Assembly: GCA_016235345.1 (NCBI GenBank)
Contig: JACRLG010000017.1
Location: forward strand, 51,249-115,248
Length of the DNA stretch: 64,000 nt
Direction of reading: 5' to 3'
Origin: Deltaproteobacteria bacterium
Lineage (GTDB): Bacteria > Desulfobacterota > Desulfobacteria > Desulfobacterales > Desulfatibacillaceae
Positions within the stretch are counted from its first letter, which is position 1. Every line of letters begins with the position of its first letter. Below the pieces are notes generated by a model, which worked only from the letters and a program-made list of their open reading frames with translations, was not told where the DNA came from and made no database searches. The translations under genes were made by a program, and so were the position numbers. This document shows, piece after piece, positions 43,301-50,115 of this stretch.

Positions 43301-45008
43301 CAGCTTTTCCGGCCAGATGCCCCTTGATCCGGAAAGGCTCCCCTCGAAAAACAGCCTGAAAAAAACCCGAATAAGGGCGCGGCTTGCCGCAAGGGACATC
43401 CCCCTTTCCCTTGGGGCGTCCCGCGTTAAAGCCCTTGTCGGGGCGCGGGGAAGCCTGGGTGTGGACGCCTTTTTTTCCGGAACCCCGGCAAACCCGGACA
43501 TCACCGGAAAGCTTCGCCTTTCAAACGCTTCGCCAGCCGATGGCCGGGCGTCCTGCAACGCCGAGGCGGTGTGGGGCTTTTGCGACGGAAGGGCCACGAT
43601 TTCGGGAGTCGTGAGGCCGGACCGTGGGGGAAGCCTTGCGGCCAGGGCTCTCCTGGTTCTGGACCCGAACGGGGAGCTTTCCGTTGCATCCTTCAAAAAG
43701 GGGCGGCTTTCGGCAAGATTCAGCGCCAGGGGCTTCGACCTTACGCTTCCGGCCTCCTTCATAAAAGCCGTGAGCGAGGTTCACGGAAGCCTTGACGCCG
43801 ACGCCCTGGCAACGGGCCAGCTCATGAAACCCGCCGTGTCGGGCACGGCCCTGGTCAAGGCGAAAAGCCTGACCCTAAACGGCCTTGGAAAGCCTCTTAC
43901 CGATGTCGGCGCGGAGCTGTCCTTCAAGGACAACGTCCTTTCGGTGAAAAAATTTTCCGCCCGGTCCCCTGGCCTTGGGGGGTGGATATCGGGATACGGC
44001 ACCGTGGGCTTTTCAGAGCGGCTTTCGCCCCTTGGCTTGGATTTTTTCGTGAAAGGCGATAAGCTTGATCTGGCGCATTCGGGCTACGTCAACGCATCGG
44101 CGTCGGGCAAAATCAGAGTGGGCGGCACCGCAAAAGCTCCGGTCATCACCGGGGCGGTGAGCGTGGGAGAAGGCCTTTTGCGCCTTGACAAGTACCTGGC
44201 CATAAGAAGGCCGGAGACGGTCAAGGAAACCGATGTTTCCTTTGTCGGCGAAAACGAGCCCGCGCGTCCGCCCCTGCCCGGAGCCTGGAAAGCCGCCGCC
44301 GTGGACCTTTCCATTAAGGTTGACGGGCCTTTCTGGGTGCGGGGGGCCGGGGCCCAGCTCCAGGTGGAGGGGCTTTTGGGCTGGAAAAAGCCGAAGGGAA
44401 GAGACCACGCGGCGGTTTCGGGCCATCTCGACACCGTGCGCGGGGTGTACGAGCTTTCGGGCAAGACCTTTACGCTTAAGCGGGGCAGGGCGGACTTTCC
44501 GGGCATTTACCCGGCTGACCCCATCCTCGACGTTCTGGCCGAATACACGGTAAAGGAGGTGGTGGTGCGCTTGAACGTCACCGGACGCCTCTCGGCCATG
44601 AACCTGGCCCTTTCCAGCGAGCCTTCCATGGACGAGGCCGAGGTCGCCTCCTACCTCCTTTTCGGGAAAAAGATCGGAAGCCTCACTCCGGGGCAGGCGG
44701 GGAGCCTCGCCGAAAAAGGGGCCGCCATGCTGGGAAACCAGGTCCTTGCCCAGCTTCGCAGGGAGTTCGGCCCCATGATCCCGGTGGACATGATAAGCGT
44801 GGACGGAGGCGAAAACGGCGACTCAAGCACCCTGGTGGTGGGAAAGCACATAACGCCCGATATCTTCGTCACGTGGCGCAGGGCCACCGCAGGCCAGAGT
44901 TCCGATCAGGTGACGGTGGAATACAGGGTCAGCCCCAATGTGGTCATCGAAAGCCAGGTGGGCGAGGAGGATTCGGGCGTAGACATATTCTACACCTTCG
45001 AATACTGA
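40392..45008 (+). CDS. tamB: TamB-like AsmA-superfamily translocation/lipid transport protein
   Basis: 1538-residue protein with one N-terminal membrane helix (~12-30) and a very long repetitive beta-rich periplasmic body (hundreds of short Ser/Gly/Ala strands). The C-terminal DUF490/TamB domain has VSGHLDTVRGVYELSGKTFTLKRG, the EVASYLLFGK block and a terminal YRVSPNVVIES. TamB spans the periplasm as a hydrophobic groove, linking the inner membrane to TamA, and contributes to autotransporter assembly and phospholipid transport. E. coli TamB is 1259 residues, so this one is longer. The coupled tamA start supports the pairing. A minimal nested palindrome follows two bases after its stop. Confidence 0.9.
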   Translation: MGKRAVKIGLWAAALLACAALVFALAATLYLRSDSGARAMLRAANRALSSRGLRVSWTRIGLSGVNSVWAENVIISDPSGILFKARKASFGPVIPLLMGKNPPLDLSLVGPSLALSRNGEGQWNISAALARLKAVGKKKKKEKNLLVMERISVKDGLVHLSIPGFSDEIGVNAKASLKGGILDVKRLVLSDKSLKARISGNLALTKDASSDLTVRAEAGALTPYKALWPGLPGLSGLQITARVKGAARALTADFSASVFPGQEVSGTLSLARGTGAARAGWDLRFENLSASAFYPSFPALLNGKARGDFRKISGKAEFSASLDLSPSTVHGLSINAAKISATRKKGADALSVSASTAAGGLGLTVKGYSAGLFSKKGPVNLNFAARLSKADPKALLAALGIGKGGVEAGNVNADISGSLKKKAGGGLKDAVWAARVKAGPSGYGKFKVAGASFHAKGSPGRLDVSAGRVKAKDADLGFSYAGDFAGNGRAKVSGRVDDLAGILSLFGAKGLSGRALVDLSATLAENARKLEISGKAHGTGVSWRSETLAAGAGNAAFGGRVKIFFRPDRAFSGLRADGGLTAKNLSGRTIGKGGRGVPFSSSLLETDGNFQLAPDSAGKLRSALSLTYSARSPKVFKTVAKAAAGRFSADFGKRTANLKLAATGLSVSGRRADKLELSADAQNGAAVFDLAVKDFESADLAASGRVGRAGADGARTVSLSRLVFSAQATTYAATGPSVFYLSSRGVSVSRLDIASKDQFFSIAGLYEWKGRRDIAVAGRNLALAPIFRLVSPKVSVTGKADFSATLTGTAKKPRLVAEAVARGLSAGRVSFKRAQASGIWDGAAAFATALLDPATGGSITLSARAPLVVDSKMDLLSQARRVILDVSGRDLDTASLAALFWDDAGLSGKLDLNASLSGSGPDKKAVGNAVLRNARLEGYPEIARAEAKFGYSRHSASVSGLLRPSKGGQVSFSGQMPLDPERLPSKNSLKKTRIRARLAARDIPLSLGASRVKALVGARGSLGVDAFFSGTPANPDITGKLRLSNASPADGRASCNAEAVWGFCDGRATISGVVRPDRGGSLAARALLVLDPNGELSVASFKKGRLSARFSARGFDLTLPASFIKAVSEVHGSLDADALATGQLMKPAVSGTALVKAKSLTLNGLGKPLTDVGAELSFKDNVLSVKKFSARSPGLGGWISGYGTVGFSERLSPLGLDFFVKGDKLDLAHSGYVNASASGKIRVGGTAKAPVITGAVSVGEGLLRLDKYLAIRRPETVKETDVSFVGENEPARPPLPGAWKAAAVDLSIKVDGPFWVRGAGAQLQVEGLLGWKKPKGRDHAAVSGHLDTVRGVYELSGKTFTLKRGRADFPGIYPADPILDVLAEYTVKEVVVRLNVTGRLSAMNLALSSEPSMDEAEVASYLLFGKKIGSLTPGQAGSLAEKGAAMLGNQVLAQLRREFGPMIPVDMISVDGGENGDSSTLVVGKHITPDIFVTWRRATAGQSSDQVTVEYRVSPNVVIESQVGEEDSGVDIFYTFEY

Positions 45009-45009
45009 G

Positions 45010-45068
45010 CCTGGGCGATCCCAAGCGCGAATTGCTGTGTCAAACTTCATCGCTTGTGATCGCCCAGG
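45010..45068 (+). repeat. Nested palindromic element, copy 4 (minimal, forward)
   Basis: 18-bp outer arms (45010-45027 with 45051-45068, one mismatch) enclose GCGAATTGCTGTGTCA and TTCAT only. The inner hairpin present in other copies is missing, giving a 59-base form. It begins two bases after the tamB stop. Confidence 0.85.
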
Positions 45069-45204
45069 ACGCGGCGAGATTGGAAGAAAGGCGGCAGAAG
45101 CACATGTTTGTCATTGCGGTTTGCCGATTCCTTGCATATTCGATTGAAGCACCGACTAAAATTTGATGACAGAACCGGAAAAAATAAGGTCAAAAGGACA
45201 CCAC

Positions 45205-45876
45205 ATGAAAAAAATAATTGCGTTTGCATCGGTATTGCTGCTTGGGGCCTTCCTGGCTTCGGCCTCTTGGGCGGGCAGCATCGTGACCCCCAAAATGGCC
45301 CTGGAAAGATTTGAAGTAACCGATTACGACGGGTTCTGGTTTTTCGACAAGGCGACGAGGCCCACCAGGGGCGAAGCGGGCGAGCACGGCGCGCCGCTTT
45401 CGGTCAGCTTCATCTTTCTTGTGGAAAACCCCAACACCCACGCCATCAGCCTTAAAGGCGCGAGCTTTTCGGCGGTCTTTGACGGGTTCGACCTCATGAA
45501 GGTGAAAAGCCGGGACGTGTTCTGGCTTCCGCCCGGAAAAACCGTCAGGGTGCGGATGAACGGCCATATCACGGCCAGCACGGCCTTCGGGAAAATCTCC
45601 GCAAGCATGGAAGGAACCGGGGCCGGGCGCGGCCTTTCACCCTGGGAGGCCGTGGAAGCCGTTTACAAGGGTGCTGCGGCCCGCGACATTGAAATGGAAA
45701 TACGTGAAGGCAGGTTTGAATTCACCGACGGGGCGCGATCCATCGTCGCTCCCTTTTCCCAGGTGCTCACCCCTCCCAAGCCCGGCGAACAGGCCCCCCC
45801 GGACAAGGCAACGCCAAAACCGGCGGAAAAGGGAAAGTCAAAGCCCGCCCCCAAGCCGGTCAAGCCCGGAAAATAG
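45205..45876 (+). CDS. Periplasmic LEA14/WHy-like protein
   Basis: 223-residue exported protein. The signal peptide MKKIIAFASVLLLGAFLASASWAG is followed by a beta-sandwich domain resembling LEA type 2/WHy folds (VSFIFLVENPNTHAISLKGASFSAVFDG, then WLPPGKTVRVRMNGHI). The tail is Pro/Lys-rich and disordered (about 40 residues). ATG 45205 was chosen because it starts a clean signal peptide after an AAAAGGA site; the frame extends to 45163. It follows tamAB in the same direction but is separated by a palindromic element, so cotranscription is doubtful. Function unknown. Confidence 0.65.
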   Translation: MKKIIAFASVLLLGAFLASASWAGSIVTPKMALERFEVTDYDGFWFFDKATRPTRGEAGEHGAPLSVSFIFLVENPNTHAISLKGASFSAVFDGFDLMKVKSRDVFWLPPGKTVRVRMNGHITASTAFGKISASMEGTGAGRGLSPWEAVEAVYKGAAARDIEMEIREGRFEFTDGARSIVAPFSQVLTPPKPGEQAPPDKATPKPAEKGKSKPAPKPVKPGK

Positions 45877-45946
45877 CCATCCGGCCCCTTTTCTGCATAA
45901 ACCCTTCAATGGGCCGGATGGACAGCCTGTTGAAAAACTCAAATGT

Positions 45947-46073
45947 GACAGGCTGATGAAAAACGATGAGCCGCAAGGCGTGCGAAAAGCCAATGAGTCA
46001 AGCGTACTTCATGTACGTGACGGAATTGGCTTTGAAGCACAACACAGCGGATCGCGTTTTTCGACAGCCTGTC
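45947..46073 (-). repeat. Nested palindromic element, copy 5 (reverse)
   Basis: 19-base outer arms (45947-45965 with 46055-46073) pair with two mismatches. Inner arms contain CGTACTTCATGTACGTGACG and CCAAT/ATTGG. It overlaps the TGA stop of the minus-strand SDR gene. A partial extra left arm (GACAGCCTGTTGAAAAACTC) lies at 45921-45940. Confidence 0.85.
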
Positions 46074-46839
46074 AGAAATTGATGTAGGCCCCGTCGATTA
46101 TCATCACATCTCCGGTATGGTAGGCCGAAGCGTCCGATGTAAGATACACCGCGATTCCGCCGAAATCCGAAGGCTCCCCCCACCTGCCCACGGGAATGCG
46201 GGGAAGCACCTTGTCCCGGAACCGGTCCCAGGCGAAAAGCGGCTCGGTCATCTGGGTCTCTATCCAGCCCGGAACCACCACATTGGCCCGAATGCCGTTT
46301 TTGGCGTACTCCACGGAAAGGGCCTTCACCATGCTGAGAAGCCCGCCCTTGGTGGCGGCGTAATGCTCGCCGCGAGGCATTCCCGAAAGGGCGGAGATGC
46401 TGCCGGTGGCCACGAGCGACCCGCCGCCCTTTTGAAGCATGTGGCGAACTGCGGCCCGGAAGGTGAAGAAGGCCCCTTCCATGTTGACCGAAAAAACCTT
46501 GCGCCACTCCGACGTGGTCATTTCGTGAAAACGGGTGCCCATGGCCGGGATTCCCGCGTTGGCGAAGCAGGAGTCAACCCGTCCGAAGGTTTTCACGGTC
46601 TCGGCGAAGGCGGCCTCCACCTGGTTTTCGTCGGCCACGTCGCAGGCTATGGCCAGGACCCCGCCGCCGATGGCTTCCAGCTCCTTTTTCGCCGCCTCGT
46701 TTTTCGCCTCGTTCCGGCCCCATATGCAGACGTTCGCGCCCGCCTGGGCAAGGGACTTGGCCATTCCGAGCCCTATGCCGCCGTTTCCGCCCGTGATGAG
46801 CGCAGTCTTCCCGGAAAGATCGAAGGGGTTCTTCGCCAT
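46072..46839 (-). CDS. Short-chain dehydrogenase/reductase
   Basis: 255-residue classical SDR using NAD(P)H. The cofactor motif is TGGNGGIGLGMAKSLA, with NAG in CFANAGIPA, catalytic Ser in VATGSISALSG and catalytic YxxxK in HYAATKGGLL. The DVMIIDGAYINF end is typical. The 3-ketoacyl reductase/2-deoxy-gluconate dehydrogenase-like group fits best, but the substrate is not certain. It is divergent from a thiolase across a 302-base regulatory gap, which would suit a shared fatty-acid or ketone pathway; that link is inference. Confidence 0.85.
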   Translation of the reverse strand: MAKNPFDLSGKTALITGGNGGIGLGMAKSLAQAGANVCIWGRNEAKNEAAKKELEAIGGGVLAIACDVADENQVEAAFAETVKTFGRVDSCFANAGIPAMGTRFHEMTTSEWRKVFSVNMEGAFFTFRAAVRHMLQKGGGSLVATGSISALSGMPRGEHYAATKGGLLSMVKALSVEYAKNGIRANVVVPGWIETQMTEPLFAWDRFRDKVLPRIPVGRWGEPSDFGGIAVYLTSDASAYHTGDVMIIDGAYINF

Positions 46840-46892
46840 GCCCGTTTCTCCTTAAATTTGTATGAGTGATTGAGGTGTGATGTTGCCTATCC

Positions 46893-46904
46893 TGTATTAA
46901 TACA
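46893..46904. promoter_or_regulatory. Palindromic candidate operator in divergent SDR/thiolase gap
   Basis: TGTATTAATACA is a perfect 12-base palindrome, overlapping a second one (TACATGTA, 46901-46908), in the AT-rich centre of the 46840-47141 intergenic region. The size and symmetry suit a TetR- or FadR-type repressor site. No regulator gene is adjacent. The rest of the gap holds a remnant of the palindromic element (CCTGTTCAAAAGCG near 46987). Confidence 0.35.
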
Positions 46905-47002
46905 TGTAAAAATATGATTTTTCAACACAAGGTTATCACCCCTGCATAAGGCGCACCGGCGCTTTCCGCGTTCCCCTGCCTGACAGCCTGTTCAAAAGCG
47001 TC

Positions 47003-47030
47003 TTGAAAAGCCCGGATTTTATGGTATGAC
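47003..47030 (+). promoter_or_regulatory. Predicted promoter for thiolase gene
   Basis: TTGAAA (47003-47008), 16 bases, TATGAC (47025-47030); start of translation is about 105 bases farther on. The -10 match is moderate. Confidence 0.35.
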
Positions 47031-47141
47031 ACCGGAACCTTCTGGTTTGGCCTTCGGCGCTTTTAAGGCGCGGGCAGGCTTTGGGACAATTTTCGCAGGG
47101 TCATGGGACCTGATAAACAAGCGCCGTGAAAGGGTAATGAA

Positions 47142-48392
47142 ATGAAAGACGTAGTCATAGTATCAGCTTGCCGCACCGCCATCGGAGCATTCGGCGGAAC
47201 CCTGAAGGACGTTCACGCCTCCTCCATCGGCAAAGTGGTGATGGAAGAAGCCGTGAAACGCGCCGGGATCGACCCCGCCATAATCGACGACATCCGCTTC
47301 GGCTGCTGCATGGAGCCTGCGGACACGCTGAACGTAACCCGCATAGCCGCCCTTCTGGCCGGAATCCCGGACACCGTCACCGCAGTCACCATCAACAGGG
47401 TGTGCATCTCCGGCATGGAAGCCACCATAAGCGGCATGGCCATGATCCAGGCCGGAATGGCCGACGTCTGCCTGGTGGGCGGCATGGAGCACATGTCCGG
47501 CGTGGCCTATACCGTTCCGGGCGCGCGCTGGGGCTGCCGCCTCCAGGACGCCGAGTTCGTGGATTCCATCATTCGCGGCCTGCACTGCGGAAGCCACGTG
47601 ATCCCCCACCCGGAAACCAGCCCGGTGGACGCCACCCAGGCCCCGCTTTCCATGTTCGTGGGAAAACCCTACATAATGGGGCACACCGCCGAATTCATCG
47701 CCCAGCACCATAACATCTCCCGCGAGGCCATGGACGAGGTGGCGCTTCGGAGCCACAACAACGCGGAACGCGCCAACAACGACGGCTCCTTCGCCAACGA
47801 AATAGTGCCCATAAGCATTCCCCAGCGCAAGAAGGACCCCATAATTTTCGCCCGGGACGAGCATTTCCGCCCCGGAATGACCATGGACATGCTGACGAAG
47901 CTGCCCCCGGCCTTCATACCCAAGATCGGCAAGGTGACTGCGGGCAACTCCTCCGGCCTCAACGACGGTGCCTCCGCCATGATTATAATGAGCGCGGACA
48001 AGGCCAAAGAGCTTGGACTCACGCCCCTGGCGGTCATCAAGGCCGTGAGTCGCGGAGGCTGCCATCCGGCGATAATGGGCCTTTCCCCGGTGCCTGCGGT
48101 GAAAAACCTGGAAGCCCAGGGCAGGTACAAGGTGGCGGACTTCGACCTCATCGAGGTGAACGAGGCATTCGCCGCCCAGTACCTTGGGTGCGAAATCGAG
48201 CTTGGGCTTGACCGCGAGAAGGTGAACGTGAACGGAAGCGGAATCGGCCTTGGGCACCCGGTGGGCTCCACAGGCTGCCGGATCATAGTGACCCTTCTCA
48301 ACGCCCTCAAGAATCGCGGAAAATCTCTGGGCATGGCCACCCTGTGTGGCGGCGGAGGAGTATCAATGACCATAGTCATCGAAACCATGTGA
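47142..48392 (+). CDS. Thiolase (acetyl-CoA C-acyltransferase family)
   Basis: 416-residue thiolase. The acyl-accepting Cys lies in NRVCISGMEA (~residue 89), the catalytic His in GSGIGLGHPVGSTGCRI, and the second Cys in ATLCGGGGVSM. The N-terminal VIVSACRTAIGAFGGTLKD is the family start. It could work in beta-oxidation (thiolytic cleavage) or in acetoacetyl-CoA formation; sequence alone does not decide. ATG 47142 is preceded by a purine-rich GAAAGGGTAATGAA site. The divergent SDR gene may act in the same pathway. The TGA stop is the first part of the outer arm of palindromic copy 6. Confidence 0.9.
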   Translation: MKDVVIVSACRTAIGAFGGTLKDVHASSIGKVVMEEAVKRAGIDPAIIDDIRFGCCMEPADTLNVTRIAALLAGIPDTVTAVTINRVCISGMEATISGMAMIQAGMADVCLVGGMEHMSGVAYTVPGARWGCRLQDAEFVDSIIRGLHCGSHVIPHPETSPVDATQAPLSMFVGKPYIMGHTAEFIAQHHNISREAMDEVALRSHNNAERANNDGSFANEIVPISIPQRKKDPIIFARDEHFRPGMTMDMLTKLPPAFIPKIGKVTAGNSSGLNDGASAMIIMSADKAKELGLTPLAVIKAVSRGGCHPAIMGLSPVPAVKNLEAQGRYKVADFDLIEVNEAFAAQYLGCEIELGLDREKVNVNGSGIGLGHPVGSTGCRIIVTLLNALKNRGKSLGMATLCGGGGVSMTIVIETM

Positions 48393-48517
48393 CAGGCGTC
48401 CTGAAAGCGCGAACTGCTGTGTCAGAGCAAAGCGGGCGGGTCGTCATGTACGGCAAGTACTATTCCTTCCCGCCCGCTTCGCTCTTCCTTGCATTTCATC
48501 GCTTTCAGAACGCCTGT
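48392..48517 (+). repeat. Nested palindromic element, copy 6 (forward)
   Basis: 18-bp outer arms (48392-48409 with 48500-48517, one mismatch) with GCGAACTGCTGTGTCA and TTCCTTGCATTTCAT inside, and an inner hairpin of GAGCAAAGCGGGCGGG against CCCGCCCGCTTCGCTC. It starts on the thiolase TGA. A partial right arm of another copy follows at 48531-48554. Confidence 0.9.
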
Positions 48518-48652
48518 TCTCGCCTTAAATGTCATCGCTTGTGATCGCTCTGGCAGCGGTTGCTATACTTGCAAGCAAAAAGGAAAACGATATTATAAAA
48601 CCGCTCACGGCAAGGCGGGGCGGACCCTACCCTTATCTTCAGTCCGGTTCGC

Positions 48653-50056
48653 TTAACGGCGGGGAATTTGAGGCGCCTTTACGGGAATTTTCAGCATGGC
48701 CGCCTCCACCATCTCGGTGAGTTCCGGGTCGTTTCCCCCAAGGTTCAAGGCGCGGTTAAGGTGGAAGCGGGCGGTTGGCCAGTCCCTTATGCTAATGGAA
48801 TAAAGGCCGTGATAGTAGTGGGCGCGGGGAGTGTCACCCTTGCGCCCCAGGGCCTGGGCCAGAAAATACATGGCGGGCGAATATTCCGGGCACAGGCGGA
48901 GGGATTCGGCAAGCTCCCGCCGCGCTCCTTCCGCGTCTTCGGAGTCAAGCAGGGTCCGGCCCAGCCAGTAGAGGGCCAGGGCGTTTTCCGGGGCGGCCTT
49001 CACCGCGTTATGCAAGACCCTTTTCGCTTCTTCGGCCATTCCCGCCTCAAGATAGGCCTGACCCATTCCGGCAAGAAAATCCGCGTCAAAGGGTTTTAAT
49101 TCCACCGCCTTTTTCATGGTTTCCAGGGCCTGGCTCCGGCGGGAAAGCCTGGAATAATAAAGGGCCAGGCCGTAATGGGCCGCCGCGTCCCCCGGATTTT
49201 TCTGTATCATTTCGGAAAGTTTCGCCAGACTCTCGCCCTGGTCGCCGTAAAGCCCCAGAAGCCTTGCCCGCGCCGTGAGAAAGCCCGACTCGTCGGCGGG
49301 ACGGGTGTCTTTGGCCTTTTTCGGGTTGACCGAAAGCCAAAGGTCCATGGCCGCCATGCGCTCATCCACACCCGGATGGGTGGTGAGATAGGTGGGAACC
49401 TCCTGAGGGCCAAGCACCGCCGCAGCCCTCATCCTTTCCAGGGCCTTTAAGTAGCCCGCCCCGCCATAGCCCGCCAGGGACATGTACTCCCGGCCAATTT
49501 CATCGGCCTGCCGTTCGTCCTCCCTGCTGTAGGAAAGCGACACGCTGGCCCCGCCCGCCATGCCGCCCACCATTGCTGGGGCCGGAGCGCCCAGGAAGAC
49601 CCCGGCGAGAACCCCGGCCAGGGTGGCGATCTGGATTTTCTGCTCGCGGGCGATTTTTTTGGATATGTGGCGGCAGGTTACGTGAGCGGTCTCGTGGGCC
49701 ATGATGCCGACCAGCTCGCCCTCGCTTTCCAGGGCCGTGAAGGCTCCCCGGAAGATCACTATGAAGCCGCCGGGCCCTGCGAAGGCGTTAAGGACGTCCT
49801 GGTCGGCAACGAAAAAGCGCGGTTCCATCGGCTTGTCGGGAATGCGCTCCACCACACGCCTGCCAAGCCTTTGGATGTAGGATGACACCACCGGGTCTTC
49901 GACAAAGGCCATCTGGCCGCGTATGGCTTCCAGGAACTTGTCGCCAAGCTCCTTTTCCTCGGCAACCGTTATGGCCATGCACGGGCTGGCCGCAGTGCAC
50001 AGAAAAAGGATCACGACAGCCAAAACCGGCAGAATGGCCCTGAAACGCGTTTTCAT
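48653..50056 (-). CDS. M48-family metalloprotease with TPRs (BepA-like)
   Basis: 467-residue periplasmic zinc protease. The signal peptide MKTRFRAILPVLAVVILFLC ends near PCMA. The M48 catalytic domain has HEXXH in MAHETAHVTCRH and the third-ligand region SYSREDERQADEIGREYM. The C-terminal ~200 residues hold five or so TPRs (GDAAAHYGLALYYSRLSR, ALALYWLGRTLLDSEDAEG). BepA in E. coli checks and repairs outer-membrane protein assembly, including LptD. LptD and TamA-like genes lie in the same window but not in this operon. ATG 50056 was chosen for the signal peptide; the frame reaches 50119, next to the preceding gene's stop. Confidence 0.85.
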   Translation of the reverse strand: MKTRFRAILPVLAVVILFLCTAASPCMAITVAEEKELGDKFLEAIRGQMAFVEDPVVSSYIQRLGRRVVERIPDKPMEPRFFVADQDVLNAFAGPGGFIVIFRGAFTALESEGELVGIMAHETAHVTCRHISKKIAREQKIQIATLAGVLAGVFLGAPAPAMVGGMAGGASVSLSYSREDERQADEIGREYMSLAGYGGAGYLKALERMRAAAVLGPQEVPTYLTTHPGVDERMAAMDLWLSVNPKKAKDTRPADESGFLTARARLLGLYGDQGESLAKLSEMIQKNPGDAAAHYGLALYYSRLSRRSQALETMKKAVELKPFDADFLAGMGQAYLEAGMAEEAKRVLHNAVKAAPENALALYWLGRTLLDSEDAEGARRELAESLRLCPEYSPAMYFLAQALGRKGDTPRAHYYHGLYSISIRDWPTARFHLNRALNLGGNDPELTEMVEAAMLKIPVKAPQIPRR

Positions 50057-50115
50057 GGGGATTTCCCCTTGGGATGCTTTCTTTTTGCTTCGCAACAGCC
50101 CGCCTGTCCCTGCAA

